The notes under the pieces are model-generated. The model saw only the letters and a program-made list of their open reading frames with translations, ran no database searches and had not been told where the DNA came from. Both the position numbers and the translations under genes were made by a program. From the NCBI GenBank assembly GCA_961205875.1, contig OY540815.1, positions 6,200,001 to 6,264,000 of the forward strand: DNA of 64,000 bases. The letters run 5' to 3'. This DNA is from Sialis fuliginosa (lineage: Eukaryota > Arthropoda > Insecta > Megaloptera > Sialidae). Positions 47,925-61,395 of this stretch are shown in pieces (position 1 is the stretch's first letter; each line of letters opens with the position of its first letter).

Positions 47925-48490
47925 TTCGGGCAAGACATACACGAGTGTATGTCATAAGGGTTCCTATGTTCGTACTACGTGGAATACTGCTTTTAGCCCC
48001 CTACAGGCGCAATTTTTGAGTTAGAAAAAAAATAAAAATATGGCCATGTTCTACTAATTTAGATGTACATTTTGACATTCCACATGCCTAGATGTAAAAA
48101 TAAAAATTAAAAATTCTTTTTCACCCCTCCCTATTATTCCAAAATTTGCTTTAAAGCCCCATACAGGCACCATTTTTGATTTAGAAAAAAAAATAGAAAA
48201 GGAGTCAAATTTCGCTTGTTTGGTTATACATTTTAACGTGCCACATGCCTTGATATAAAAAAAAAAAAAAATTTACCTAACTTAAGCTCCTTAATGTCCC
48301 CTCTGAAAAATAATTTTTTCAATATATTTGTACATATTTTACTAGAGGGCGTCATTTTACATGTTCAGTAAAAATTTCAAGTTTCCAGCTTATATAGTTT
48401 ACGAGCTATTTAGCTTTGAGTGAAAAGGACGGACGGACGGACGACAAAGTGAGATTAATAAATAAAGTTTCTTCGAAACCCTGGAAACAA
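47925..48490 (-). repeat. Repeat family R, copy 2 (inverted)
   Basis: Inverse matches to 41895-42560 include gacggacggacggacgacaa and ttttactagagggcgtcatt. It is followed within 30 bp by an inverse 'ctagctg' head (48511-48555). Confidence 0.7.
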
Positions 48491-48776
48491 AATGTAAGTA
48501 TAATAAAATATAAATTCCACGCCGGCGAAGTTGCGGATAACAGCTAGTATAATTATAAGTTAGATATATATGGTGTCGCGTACTTTTTTGATTATTATTT
48601 TAATGATTTTAATATGGGATCATCTACTAGCCAGATCCAATTAATGTACGAAATCAAGTTTCATCAAAATCGGTTCAGTAGTTCGTGAGTTATTCAGACA
48701 GACACGGAACTAAAAGTACCTATGTAGAAATTTTGAAATTGGAGAACACAATGTTCTCTTTCTGAAAATTTCACAT

Positions 48777-49599
48777 ATGGTACTGGTACCAGTCTTGGAT
48801 CATACTCCAATATTGGAATCTTGTTTAATTAAATTAGAAATATTTGTTGATATAAGATTACTGCCATTATTGAATTAACTGTAAAACAGCTTAATTTGAT
48901 GACAATCGGCCAATAGGTGTCAAAATGGTGGACATTTAAACTAACTATTAGTGCAATCTATTTATTAATTATTATATTGATTAAAATAATAATAAAAAAG
49001 GTTGTAGATAACTTAATTATCTGTTTAAAATGCGAAAGACGGGGTTAATTGAACATTCCGTTTATTGATACTGATTGTGAGTGTTTACGAAATCCTTGTA
49101 AAACAAAACTTTGGGCCCTTGGTTGAGGGTGTTCCGGAGCAAATTTTGCTATGGAGTTTTCAGGAAATATACATCTGGACATGTTCTAATCACTATTTAA
49201 ATTTGGCACCTCATACATTTTTCCAAATTTTACACTAGTAAAAAATTCTACGTTGCCTGGACTATTGTCATAGCAATTGGTTTTCAAATTTTACGATTCT
49301 TTATTTTATAACTTTTATGCCGTTGTACTTATCATTTTGTTATCATTAACAAGTGTTTATCACTGGGTACACATTACTGATTTTACTTTATACATTGCTG
49401 AAGAAAAAACAAACAAAATAAAAGGCTTTATTAAAAAAAAACTATATTTGCGTTCTTTGGTAATTAAATTGATTTAATAGAGGTATTATTGTTTTATTAG
49501 TAACTTGAGTTCATGAGAGAATTACAAAAAAGAAGCCCATCAACCTCAAAAACAGTATATCTTGCCCTAAAAGAGGCCAAGACTGATCTCAGTACCTTA
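48777..49599. mobile_element. MITE family A, copy 7 with an internal insertion
   Basis: It starts tggtactggtaccagtcttg and ends gccaagactgatctcagtacctta. About 285 bp of unrelated sequence (about 48978-49262) interrupts it between ttattatattga and gttttcaaattttacg. A frame at 49277-49477 is non-coding. Confidence 0.78.
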
Positions 49600-49750
49600 A
49601 CTAACAATGTATAATGTTCATTTTAATGAAGAAATTTTTGTTGCCAAGAACGATTGGAAACATATTCATAAATATGTCCAAAATCGTTATTTTTGCATTT
49701 TTAGGTTAGGATACCTCAATAACCTAAGCTAATTGATCAACATTCCAAAA

Positions 49751-49972
49751 ACAATTCAGGTTTATAACAAACAACAGACAAAAACTATGGTTATGACTTA
49801 TCAAATACAAATCCCCTAACCATAAAAATTGTAAGAGTTTAGACTTACACGTGTTTCAATAGCAATGCTATCATCATCAGAGTCTGATGATGATAGCATT
49901 GCTATTGAAACACGTGTAAGTCTAAAATCTTACAATTTTTATGGTTAGGGGATTTGTATTTGACAATTCAGG
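49751..49972. mobile_element. Foldback retroelement F3 with 10-bp target duplication
   Basis: Near-perfect inverted arms of about 95 bp are flanked by acaattcagg at 49751-49760 and 49963-49972. The element is 49761-49962. Both arms keep CTGATGA and GAAAC. The centre is shorter than in the copy at 9034, so stem I survives better on the minus-strand arm (5 bp) than on the plus-strand arm. Confidence 0.8.
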
Positions 49973-49984
49973 TCTCGAAAGCAA

Positions 49985-50330
49985 AACAAACAAAAAGATT
50001 TTTTTTGTTGGTCGGTGTAATACACGTATCGGCGCCTATGACCATACCCAGAATCCGTTTGTGTGAAATAGTTAAATCACAAAACCAACAAGTGTATAAT
50101 TAGAAAATATTGATAGAGGCTGGGTAAGAAATCATTGTCCAGATAAGGCTACCGAGATAACAATATATTGGCCGGCACAGGTTATAAAACGTCCGCTGCA
50201 GTTGCCCGGTAGCCAAACACTATCGTGTTGTTTATAAGTAGGCTGAGATGTGAGAAATGTGATTTACTTGTCTCTAATTATTATTTATCGATCTCGGCTG
50301 TTTTTTTAAATGATTTATAATAGCGTATGA
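49985..50330. promoter_or_regulatory. Single-copy GC-richer block, possible regulatory element
   Basis: A non-repeat stretch with gtccagataaggctaccgag, attggccggcacaggttata and tcgatctcggctg. A TATAAAA at 50183 has no matching initiator at the usual distance. It lies about 5 kb upstream (transcript sense) of the coding exon. Confidence 0.22.
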
Positions 50331-50839
50331 GGAAATTGTTAGCACGTTATGTGCCATCTGATTTAAGGTTTTGATTAATGGATTATTTGTTTCTTTTAGA
50401 AGCTAATAAAAAGTTATATATCATCATAAATGTTCAATTATATTTGATTCATTTTTTTTTTAAATTCAATACTAATATATATAGTAAGTCTATACATTGT
50501 TTTATAGGTCGTATAATCAATTTTGATAGTTTTTTTTAATTGTCTGTTAAAGACAACAGAACTAATAATTTTGATACAACTTTCACTGGTAGAAAGCCTA
50601 AGATCCTAGAATCAGTTTATAGTATGTAATTTTTTTTTTAATAATCTTTATCAGCGGTTCCCTAATTTATATCAAACGCCTCTCCACCTAATTTCAATAA
50701 GACATTAATTTAAAAAAATTATGTATATTCAAATGAAGTTAACCCATTATATATCACGGTACGCTCTAGTTAGGGGTGTGATATAAACATTGTAGAAATA
50801 AGCAAAATAATTTTAAAAAAAACATCTGCCAAATACATG

Positions 50840-51175
50840 CACAGTGCTTCCTCGTGGTAAATTCATCAAATAGAGTTAATTATCAAATAGTTTTAATATT
50901 TGATAACTTCAATCTAAATCTTTTTTTTGCTATGCTAACGTCAAAATGACATTTAATATGTCAAAGTAATAGCAGTTGTAAAAAACAAATGACGATTTTT
51001 AAAGCAAATTGAGATAAATCTTTGTAATGAAATATTTTACAACAAACGTTGTGGTGACCTATATTATAGAAAATTGAGTGCTCCATAAAAAATATTCTAT
51101 AAAATTTTCACGTAACATGTATCTTTCTTGAGATATCTCCAAAAATATATTTTGGGGACTTTTTTATTTTAATGA
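50840..51175. repeat. Repeat family X, copy 2 (inverted, partial)
   Basis: It begins gcacagtgcttcctcgtgg, with tattttacaacaaacgttgt and aaaattttcacgtaacatgt as inverse matches to the copy at 44260. Confidence 0.68.
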
Positions 51176-51459
51176 TTTTTGTATATTAAAAGAGAAAATG
51201 TGTGTGTCTGTATGTGTTTGGCGAAGTATAACCTAAACTAATGTGTTCTTTGGAATCTCCGAAATGCTATAGGATACATATCATCACGCTATCACTCAAA
51301 ACAGCTCAGCAGTGATTTTTTTTAAATTCCATTGTAACACCGGGTTCTATCAGTTAGTACCTATCATATAAAAATGAAATTAAGTTTATTTTTTATTTTT
51401 AAAGGGCATTAACTGATTTTGAAACATACGTGGGCGAAGCCGCGGAAAAATTCTAGTTA

Positions 51460-53095
51460 ATTTGTTAAAAAATTGTTATACAGTTACAAAAATAAAAATT
51501 GATTAAATCCATAAAAAATAAACATACTTTTAAAAATATGAATCTAGGAACGTATTCCCCGCGTTAAACAGAGTCTTTCTGTACTAATAATTTTAATCCC
51601 AGAAGAGTATTTTATATTTAGCTATTGTCCATTTATAATCATCATCCTAAGATTAATTAACTATGGACATGACATAATCAATAATAAACCTCTTTAGTTT
51701 TATCTCTATAGATTTATTTTATATATGTATGTATAACAGTACACTGTTTTCACTAAAAGGGTCAGGAAGTTTATACAGGGTTTAATACTAATAATTCATA
51801 CTTAACGAGATACCTACATTATTGCTCTGATTAGCTCATTATAGATATCGCATACGTACTTTGTACATTATTCTATATTTATAAATACTTACATAGGAAA
51901 ATCACTGTTATTTAAGATACATACAATTACTTGCTGTCTTGTTAATATTAACAACGATTTTTCTGTATAGTTTTAAGATAATATTGTAATAATTCAGTAA
52001 TATTATACTGTCGCAAACAATTAAAGAAATACGTAAGAGCAGATACTAGTTATTTTTATAGGTCAAAGTACTTTTGTAATAATGATTATTCAGTTATTTT
52101 TGTGGTCATGAATACAATTTTAAAGAAATATAAGGATGGACTGGCTAGAGATTAAAATAGAGAAACCACAGATTAGATTAATATGACATTTTTATTGGTT
52201 TTTATTGAAAATATTTAACCGCAAATCAGGAATTTTAATAATGAATTATCATATATCTTCTAATGATGAGTATGTCAATTGATTATAATTAATTCAAATA
52301 CTTATTGACTCTATGTAAAAAAAAACCTATTCTCGGTGTTTATAAATTTTAATTTGTAAGTACAACCTCCCTCTATCCGCATATACTAGTATTGATAAAA
52401 AAATTGGGAAAAATATGTTTTAGGATGGTTTTACTGTAAAATAATTTTCAAAATTTTTTTTTTCATAATAATGAAATTTTAATATTTTTATACCATAATT
52501 TTTCTTAAAAAGACCACTTTCAAAAGCGTAGTCGTTCTTTTTAGTAATCATAGTTATTATTGAATGCTAATTCATTTATATTTATCTATTATAATGTGGT
52601 AAGATATTGCTTACACCTAGAAAAACGTATAGGTGTACACTTTTGTCATTTCTCTTTTTTATAATATTTTTCTAAAAATGAAATATTAAGGAAAATCCAC
52701 CGTTCTAAAGATAGTATTTTATATTTAATAGCGACAAGTAAAACAACTAATTCTAACATATGACATAGAATTACTGTATATAAATAAACATTAAATATCA
52801 GCGTTACAACAGTCATTATAATATTTCTAGCAACACGTTTTAAACTTCTTATTTATGGATTGTTTTTATTTACGCAGATTTTATGTACATTATATAAACA
52901 ATTTTTACGCTTAACTACAAATTACAAAATATAAAAACGTAAAGTTTTTTTTATTTATTATCACTAAATATCAACACTCCATAAATATTTTTCAACAAAC
53001 TTTAAAACTAAAATAACAGCAACAAGAATATTGTTTTATTTCAAATGTATTAATGTAGTTGTTTCTGGGTATAAGTTATGGCAGTTTGAATTATA
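51460..53095. other. Very AT-rich stretch without genes
   Basis: The longest run in the window with no repeat or gene signal that I can see. Only a decayed 'cttctgggtataag' tail occurs near its end. Confidence 0.45.
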
Positions 53096-53099
53096 TACA

Positions 53100-53641
53100 G
53101 ATAAGACCAGTGGTGTGCTGCCAAACATTTAACAACCGACTCGCTGTAAAAAAAAAAAACCTACCGTTCGCATAGTTTTTAATGCCCTGTTGCAATTTCC
53201 GAAAATAGCAACTGAATATGAACTAATAAATATAATAGTATACACTTTAACTTACATTGCCTGTCACTGATCAAATCATATAAAACATGAGGCTTGCACG
53301 TCTGTAACTGCCGGTGATATAGTGCAAAAATAGCGAAAAAATGTTTTAAAAATGCACTTTTAAAGCTCTTTTTTATTCTTACATTTTTAGGAACACAATT
53401 TTAAAAACGATTGGCAGAACTAAGGGAACGATCAAAACACGGTTTGTAGCATATAAGTATAGTACAAAAGCTTTATCGGTAGAGCGTGGATTCGAACCGA
53501 AACCAACAGATACGAAAACGAAAAACCTAAAATTTGTCTAAACTTTTATTCGCGGAATAATTTATCTACCGGCTCACCGATTTTCAAAAATCTTAACAAC
53601 CGGTACGTGCGAACCGGCTCCAGCACACCCCTGGATAAGAC
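53100..53641. mobile_element. hAT-type element with 8-bp duplication
   Basis: The element at 53108-53633 (526 bp) has ends CAGTGGTGTGCTG and CAGCACACCCCTG, flanked by gataagac at 53100-53107 and 53634-53641. The interior is non-coding. A tRNA-like string (gtagagcgtggattcgaacc, about 53482) lies inside it but does not fold as a tRNA. Confidence 0.87.
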
Positions 53642-54309
53642 CATAAAACTTTTTTATAACAATTTTTTTTTTTAACATTTATAATAAAACTGTATAAAAA
53701 AACAATTAATATTCTATCAACTGAACTAAAAAAACCGACAAAAAGAAAATAAAAAATGTAGAAATATGTTAACATGTACATTACAATAATTTAGAAAAAA
53801 AAACAAAGAAGTAATTTTATATAATCTTGTCTTGCTGATAAAAAAACAAACGCTTAAATAGATTTTAATAGATTGTAATAAAATTGTAATAGAGCTTGTT
53901 TGTTTTCTTCAATAACATGTATTTTTACAGAATGAATTTTATGACTACATAGAAACGTAATCAAATTAGTTGTAAAAAGTCATTTTATTAGATTATCATA
54001 CGGAAGTGTGAGAGAGATAAAAACATATCAAATGACAAAGACCTCAATGAATCAATGATTGCTTTTAAAATATCGCAAAAAAACATTCGTTGCTTTGCTG
54101 AAAAAGTTGTGTAATAATTATTTACATTTTTATCTTTTATTTATTATGAATTTTAACAGAACATTCTTTTAATTAAAATATTTTAAATTTACATGCAAGT
54201 ACATGAGTTTTTGTTGACATTTTTTAAAGATTTCTTACAAAAAAAACCCGGATAAGATTCATGTATATTTTTCTCTCTTTACGAGTTCTCGCTTTACGAA
54301 CGAATGTTA

Positions 54310-54860
54310 AGGAGGAAAGCCAATGTGACGGGTCAAAAAATTGTCAATGTTTGAGAATTTTTTTCACAGGTTTAACTAATTATTTTAGGATCGGGTGAAT
54401 TACATTTTATTAAGTATATATTCAACTTATTCAGTACCAATTTTTATTGAAAAATATTAAACATTAATTCAGTTATGAGCCTCGATGTGATGACCAAAAA
54501 AAATATTTTTGTCCATGGTTCCATCGAAATTTTGGGATGGGTTATGGAAAAAAAGTTTTTTTATTAATATCTATATGAATGCACGTAGCCGTTTTTTTTT
54601 TAATTAAATTTTTCACAAAATGGCTACGCTTTGAAATTTTTTTAAATTTTTAACACTTTTTTTTTAAATTGAAGCGGTCTTAAAAAATAAAAACAGGTTG
54701 AAAAAAGTCGTATCGAGAAAAACGCGTATAAAATTTATAAAATACTCTTACTAAAGTGACTGTAACTCTCAGAATTTTAACTTATTTATTTGTATACCTA
54801 CTTTAAAAAAAATTGCATAAAAATAAATCGATTTTTATCCGTCACAATGGCTTTCCCTCC
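54310..54860. mobile_element. TA-flanked MITE (551 bp)
   Basis: Ends AGGAGGAAAGCCAATGTGAC and the inverse of GGAGGGAAAGCCATTGTGAC, flanked by TA (54308-54309 and 54861-54862). The interior is AT-rich with no coding signal. Confidence 0.8.
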
Positions 54861-55629
54861 TAAGAACCAATTAAAAAATAATAATTTTTAGTGTTTCGTG
54901 ACAACAGAACATTAATGGAATCACTTCGGTGTGCGTCCATCTGTCACTTTTCAGGGGGGAAATTGGGAAATGAACAAAAATCAAGAGCATCGTGTAGGGT
55001 GTCAAATAAAAGCTTATAGAAGCGCGAATTCAATAATATATATATGACGTACTTTTTATACTTTTTTAACATTTTTCGAGAAAAACGCTTAAAAATTGCT
55101 GTCCCCCATGCACTCTATCAGCAAAGGAATCGCTCATAAAAATCTGAAAAAAATCATGAACACTGACAATTAGATGTAGATTGAGCTAAAATTATGTGGA
55201 TTGAAAAATTCTAACGCAATCAATTGTTATTCATAATTTAATTATTTTATTCCTTATAATTGCTGAACCATAGGTTTCAGAGAAAAAGTTTTTCTACAAA
55301 AAATATTTCTCACGTTGTAACGAATTAATTTTATCCATACACGTTTTTCAAAAATTTCAATAATTTAAGTGAGGGGGCTGATGGCACGGAACGCTAAATG
55401 TGCAATTATAGCTTGCACTTGTCTTTTTTCCATATTATAATCTACATGATTCTAGGCTTCTGAATATAATCCACACTTTAATAATTTTTTATCAACATAA
55501 AACTTAAAGGTACTTGTAGCTCCATTTAAAGTTCACAATTAAGAACAATCAATAAGTCGTACCTTATACTCAGAAGTCAAATAATAACTGACCAAAGACT
55601 AATAAATTATTTATTCAACCTAATTAACA

Positions 55630-55730
55630 GTTTCAGCGACCGCTAAACCGATCTTCCATCCTCTCTAGCGCCTCCCCCCTCACCCCCTTATCGTAACCGC
55701 ACGCGTGCCACGCTCATGTAAACAACATTA
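55630..55730. promoter_or_regulatory. GC-rich 100-bp block in AT-rich DNA
   Basis: It contains cagcgaccgctaaaccgatc, ctagcgcctcccccctcacc and aaccgcacgcgtgccacgct. Read on the minus strand it has a possible GTGAGG donor, so a non-coding 5' exon of the minus-strand gene is conceivable. There is no repeat match in the window. Confidence 0.22.
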
Positions 55731-55944
55731 ATTTAATTTTTTTCTCACCATCCATTACACTTGAAGCTCCTATTTCTATCGATGATCGAAATATCGCTAT
55801 GATTCAAATAGCGTTTGTACTATAAATAATATTCTATTTTCAATTTATTTACATACATGTATTTGTTCGTTATATTCGGTTAAAATGTATGGATTCGTAA
55901 TATAAGCAGTGTATTATTAAAAACTTAACTTAATCAAATTTTTA

Positions 55945-56506
55945 GTCTGCTGTAATTCGGGTTCGATTCAGGTTCAAATATACATTTCGGTTCGGGTTTA
56001 GATTTAACATGTTGCAAACTATTTGGGTTCAAAAACCGTTATTTTTTTAGGGTTCAAGTTTGTAATTGAAAGAAAATTATTTTGTTCGAAAAAATACATA
56101 TAATCAACAAATAAAACATTTTCTGAAAAAGAAAAAAACATTAATAGCCATTAAAATATTGCTAAAAAAGGGCAAAAAATAAAATTACATTTTAAAGATT
56201 GGAATCTTTATTTTTCAGATTTTTTTTGCAAATTGAAATGTATTTCAGTTATAGAATATAAAAAGTGACTAAAAAATATGTGAATTTTAGTAGTTGACTT
56301 TGATAACATAAAATTTCCAGTATTAGTACATTTTATAATCTCTTTTAAAAATTATTGGAGAAAAATATTAAAACATTAAAAATCATTTATTAAACGTAAT
56401 AAAAATATATCGTTACTGGTAATCCATGAAAAGGTTCGGATTCAGATTCAGGTTCGTTGACTTTGAAATATAGTGGTTCGGATTCGGGTTCAGGTTCAAG
56501 TCCCTG
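55945..56506. mobile_element. hAT-type element with gttcgggt arrays
   Basis: The right end is GTTCAAGTCCCTG, the inverted counterpart of the CAGGGAATTGAAC end of the copy at 36364. Arrays of ttcgggttcaggttc sit at both ends. The left end is diverged and I cannot place the duplication. Confidence 0.65.
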
Positions 56507-57480
56507 GTTATATATAATGATATAATATAATATAATTGCACATATGATTTTTTTAAAAGACATAACTTATATCCAGAAGCTAAACAATTTAAGATATTAT
56601 GTTTATTTTATTTTATTTTTGATAAAATCCCTACAGCCTTTGTGTCTTATACAATTAATTTTGATAATTTTTAGATTTTATTTGTTTGACAATGTTAATT
56701 TGAAATAGATAATTACTGACCGATTTTAATTGAACTTTGATTGTTAAAAAACTAATTATATTAAAATTAGTATAAGCTAAATATCATCAAATTAATTACT
56801 CCATCACGATGTATTGAAAATAACTTACTTAATTACTATTAAACCGATCTCCGTGGGATTTTCTGATACCTACAGTAGAAATGGGTGCCACTGTGATTTT
56901 CCCGGAATATCCGTTCATAATTTTGCAAATTTCTATAACCATTATAGTATGTTTATTGTTTATATTATTTACTTTTCTAATAAAAAAACTTATTGCACAA
57001 AAATCACAAGATAGATATACAAAAATATATCGGACAGAAATACTACCCTGAACTATAGTAAGCTACCAATCAGATTCTTAGAAAAAGAGATAGATATATT
57101 CCAAACTACACTGCATTTCTCTCTCACTTTTTGAACAGATGTTACACCATTGTGTTAATACAGATGCACTGTCCATTCTCTATGTCTATGGGTTAATGAG
57201 TATTAGGTTGGTGAGATTTGTACTAAATGAGCAATATCATGTATTTATACAATATTTTATGAATCGTACAGTTGATATCCTAATAAAATAGTTAACTGTC
57301 CTTGGTTAGGGGAATCTATTGGGACGAAATCTAGTTGATTAGTTTTGGGTTGGTTATTTTTCGTTAGGTGAGGTTAGGTCTATTCTAACACATCAAAACG
57401 TGATATTTGAAAATTGTGACGTCGGTAACGGCATATTATTCAGGTTTACTTTATTTTATTTGAGGAGAAGGGGTAATGGA

Positions 57481-57571
57481 CCCCCCCCCCAAATTAAAAG
57501 TTATAAAATTAAAGCAAATTCAATAATAAAATTATTTTATATTATTTGGGTGGGGGGGGGGGGGGGGGGGG
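57481..57571. repeat. C10 and G20 homopolymer runs
   Basis: Ten C (57481-57490) and, 60 bp on, twenty G (57552-57571). The sequences after them (aattaaaagttataaaatta and tttaatttataaaattaaag) are similar direct repeats. The G run has quadruplex potential. A 70-codon frame across it is spurious. Confidence 0.85.
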
Positions 57572-58337
57572 CGAATGGAACAATCCCCCCTCGAAAAAAT
57601 TTTAATTTATAAAATTAAAGCAAATTAAATTATATAATAATATTATATTACTGCACAAAACAAAATTTTAATGCTTAAAACGGAAAATGTTATTGCTCAA
57701 AAAAAATTTTTTTAATGTTACACTTTATGTTTAGTATAATGCTCAGAATTCAAAAAGTCATTGCTTAAATACAATATATTTAATGTTCAAAGTATATAAA
57801 ATATTGCGCGCTTAAATACTACCCAAAATATACTCACCTAAATAACTACAGAACAAAGGAAACTGATCCAGAGAAAACCCACAAACTAGCGAGAAATTTC
57901 CTTCCTTCAGCCATCCATCTTACGCCATATTAAAGCTTTAGACTGTCTATTTATTTCTATTACAAATTTCCGGCACTGATTTTTCAAGAAATTTATGAGA
58001 TGCAATTACAAAGCATTTCACTAACCACTGAATTTAAGAAACAATAAACGTCTTAGATGATTAACTCCGCAAGCGTCTTATAAAAAATAACACTCATAAA
58101 TTTAATGCCACACATTAAGGTTTTAAGCATTATTAAAAATTGTCTAACCACATTTGTCCATTACAAATATGTATTTAAATTAATTAAATTAGATGTAATT
58201 AAATATTTAAGTTCTGCCTACGGTGAAATTTGTTATAGGTATTCTATACAGTCTGTTCGAAAAGTAAACTTTAAATTTTGATTTTGCTAAAGGATATTTT
58301 TGATCTATTTATGTTTTCTTACACAAAATATTTTATT

Positions 58338-58665
58338 TACATTGTCAGGGCCATAACTACCACCGGGGTAGCCCGAGGTTAGGGGGCCCACGCGGCAGCG
58401 TAAAACTTTTTTTTTATTTGGTTTTTTATTTACACTTATCACAAATTAAGATTTTAATGACCTTTTTTTTTCGTTGCCAAGAAGTGTAAAATTGAAATTA
58501 GCGACCAAAAAAAAAGATCATTAAAATCAAAATTAATAATAAGTATTAAATTTGCAAGGATTAGAAAAAAAAAGTCTTCAATTTTTATTTTTGCATATTC
58601 TGGGGACCCTCGGTCACTTCTTTCCCTGGGGCCCCCGAACCTCTAGTTATGACCCTGTACATTGT
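58338..58665. mobile_element. Short hAT-type element with 8-bp target duplication
   Basis: The element at 58346-58657 (312 bp) has ends CAGGGCCATAACTACC and CTAGTTATGACCCTG, flanked by tacattgt at 58338-58345 and 58658-58665. The interior carries 'aatgaccttttttttt' as in the elements at 2708 and 32108, although the ends differ, so it is a related but separate family. Confidence 0.87.
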
Positions 58666-59145
58666 TATTGTAATTAACTCCCTCCCCCCTCCACTTCCTC
58701 AAATGTGGAGAAGTTCTAAGACTGGTCGCGAAAAAAATCATTTTCTTGGTGAATATAGTAAATAGGTACAAAAATAGTTTTAAAATAAAATTTAATGGTA
58801 AATGGTGTGGCCGTTATTATTTATTTGTATTCACCAATTCGAGGAAATGCTAAGCCATAAAAAACCTATAAAAAATTGTAAAAACATTTTCACTATAAAT
58901 AAATATTTTCGAAGGACATTCTGGTTTATTTAAATAAAAGGTTTTTATGTTTAATGGCACTGAAAATATCTCGAGACAAATTTATGTATAATTTTTATTC
59001 AAAGATAACGTTAAAAGAAATATGAATTATTTATTGAATAAACAAAAAAATTAAATTAAACTATTTTTATTTTTGTTTTAACTAGGAATTCCCATAAGAC
59101 GAGACGTATGTTAGTTGTCCTCTTCAGTTTTTCTAACAGAAACTA

Positions 59146-59661
59146 ATAAAGTACTGACACCAGTCTTGGCCACTTTCAGTTGGCTTCTTTTTTGTAATTC
59201 TCCTGAACTTTTTCAACTAATAAACCTCTTTATTAAATCAATTTAATTACCAAAATTCGCAAATATAATTTTTTATGTTTTTTTCTCCAGTATTAGACAA
59301 AGTAAAACCAGTAATGGGCACCCAGTGATGGACACTTGCTAATGATTACAAAATAATAAGTACTACAACAAAAAAGTTATAAAATAAAGAATTGTAAAAT
59401 TTGTAACAATGTAAAGCAGATACTATGATGATAACATAATTAATAATAATAAATAGATTACATTAATAATTAGTTTAAATGTGCACCTTTTTGACACCTA
59501 TTGGCCGATGGTCATCTTTAGCTGTTTCACAGTTAAGTGTCTATAGATTATGATTCAGTAATAGCAGTAATCAAATATCAACAAATATTTCTAATTTAGT
59601 CAATTTAGTTAAACAATTTTCCAACACTGGGGTATTGTCCAAGACTGGTACCAGTACTTTA
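59146..59661. mobile_element. MITE family A, copy 8 (complete)
   Basis: It starts taaagtactgacaccagtct and ends agactggtaccagtacttta. The interior matches copies 1 and 6. Confidence 0.82.
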
Positions 59662-61260
59662 TATCCTTATTGTTAGTGCACATACACTCCAGAATATTTT
59701 TTCCTTTTGCCCTACGGATTGATATTCAATAAATAGGTAGTGCGCTAAACAACATATTATATTATGTAAGCCGACCATGTCATGATTTATTCTACAATTT
59801 GTTTCAGCTCCTACCACAGAGTAGGTTCCAGTAGATATAGTGGGTGATAGATTATTAATGTAGATTACCGGTTGGGTCATTTCATACGAACAAGTTCTAT
59901 CCATTACAAGTGTTTACGAAATGGTAAATAACTATATTGTTGTTGAATAATAAAATAATAATAAAACATATTTTCCAATAAATTGTATAATATTTTTATA
60001 ATAGGGTGGTTTCACACGGGTTATAATTATGTTTTGTAAAAAGAGTGGTGCTTCACATGTACTACTTTTTCATAGAGTTATAATTTATATTATGTTTAAT
60101 AAATTTGTATTAATTGTTTCAGGTCAATGTTACTTCACACGAGCAACTGAAGAACAATGGTTATGTATTTTTTATGCTTTTTTATTATAGATTAATTAAA
60201 TAAATATCTAACCCGATCCTGTAAGGTTAGTTTTATCAGTAAATAAAATAATAAATTTATTTTCTCAATTAATTTTACGAGTATTAATGATCTGTAACAG
60301 CAAAAAAAACACATAACAATGAAGAAACATAAAATAGTCTACTGGCGTTTAGTTTGTGCTATCGTATAAATACAGGTATACATTATACTGATTAATAACC
60401 CTTACTGTCAAAACAAAAAAAACATTTTTAGTAAATGCGTTTTCTTTTCTCTGATATACACAATAGCAACTTCTTACCTTACGTCAATATTTTAGTTATT
60501 AATACAAATAATTAACTGTTTAAGAGATTTATAAAATAAATAAATAAATATTTTTACTTATAAAAAAAACAACTGATATTTTGCATACTGAATAATTATG
60601 TCAGGTACGTATTAAAAAAAACTACAATTGATTATTGATATTTTTTTTTACGAGAAATACTTTAGCCATAAAAATTTAATAAGACACTAATACCCAGAAG
60701 CCCAGATTGTACAGTCATAAAATAAGAGCTTATCACAATAAAATTTGATTTGTTTATAGATAATACATATTTTTCTTCAATTAACTTTATAACAATAATG
60801 AAACCGATAAAATAACATACAACAGAATTTATAATTGCGTCTGCTATTTATTCGATTAATTTAAATTTATGGGCCAATAAATGAAATGATATTTTATTTC
60901 TAAAATAGATTTACATGACAAAATAACGTCATTATGTATGAAAAAAAAATACATCAAAATAGAGACCACACGCGAAATTTTAGAAAATTAGACGTAGATG
61001 TCATCGATAAGGTTTTTATTATTAATTCAAATAGCCAGGTGCATTCGCGTGTTAACCGTTTTAAATATTTACTCTTACTGTAGTAAAACAAAAAATTCTA
61101 GAGTATTTTTGCAGCTCTACTGTTTGTATTTTACCCACGTCGTTTTTACTATTATGAAGATTTATCTGGAATAATTTTTAGCACTATTAAGGTTAAAATT
61201 TGAAAAATTATTGAATTTAATAAATAATATTTTCCCTGAAATTTACCCGAATATAAAAAG
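59662..61260. other. AT-rich stretch without genes
   Basis: No exon signal. An isolated tagggtggtttcacacggg at 60003 resembles a transposon end, but no partner is found. An 81-codon minus-strand frame at 59659-59904 is unsupported. Confidence 0.4.
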
Positions 61261-61326
61261 CAGTAATGTTTATATTTTTCAAAATTGAAAAAGTTTAACA
61301 CCTTTTTTCCCCTCGGGGGTTAAATT

Positions 61327-61382
61327 ACGAAAAATCTTATTAGTGGATGCATATATGCATCCACTAATAAGAGATTTTTCGT
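61327..61382. repeat. 56-bp near-perfect palindrome
   Basis: The inner 34 bp are perfect around gcatatatgc. Outside, acgaaaaatc mirrors gatttttcgt with two extra bases (ga) on the right. There is no spacer. Confidence 0.9.
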
Positions 61383-61395
61383 AAAAAAATAAAAA

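Noticed and set aside
53478..53515. tRNA-like string gtagagcgtggattcgaacc
   Set aside because: The A-box-like and B-box-like pieces overlap in the wrong order and no cloverleaf forms. It lies inside a hAT-type element.
54310..54860. piggyBac-like element, because the left flank reads TTAA
   Set aside because: The right flank is TCCTAAG, so there is no TTAA duplication; TA fits both sides.
58250..58330. cagtctgttcgaaaagtaaac as a mariner end
   Set aside because: It resembles a mariner tip, but no matching opposite end and no transposase remnant were found.
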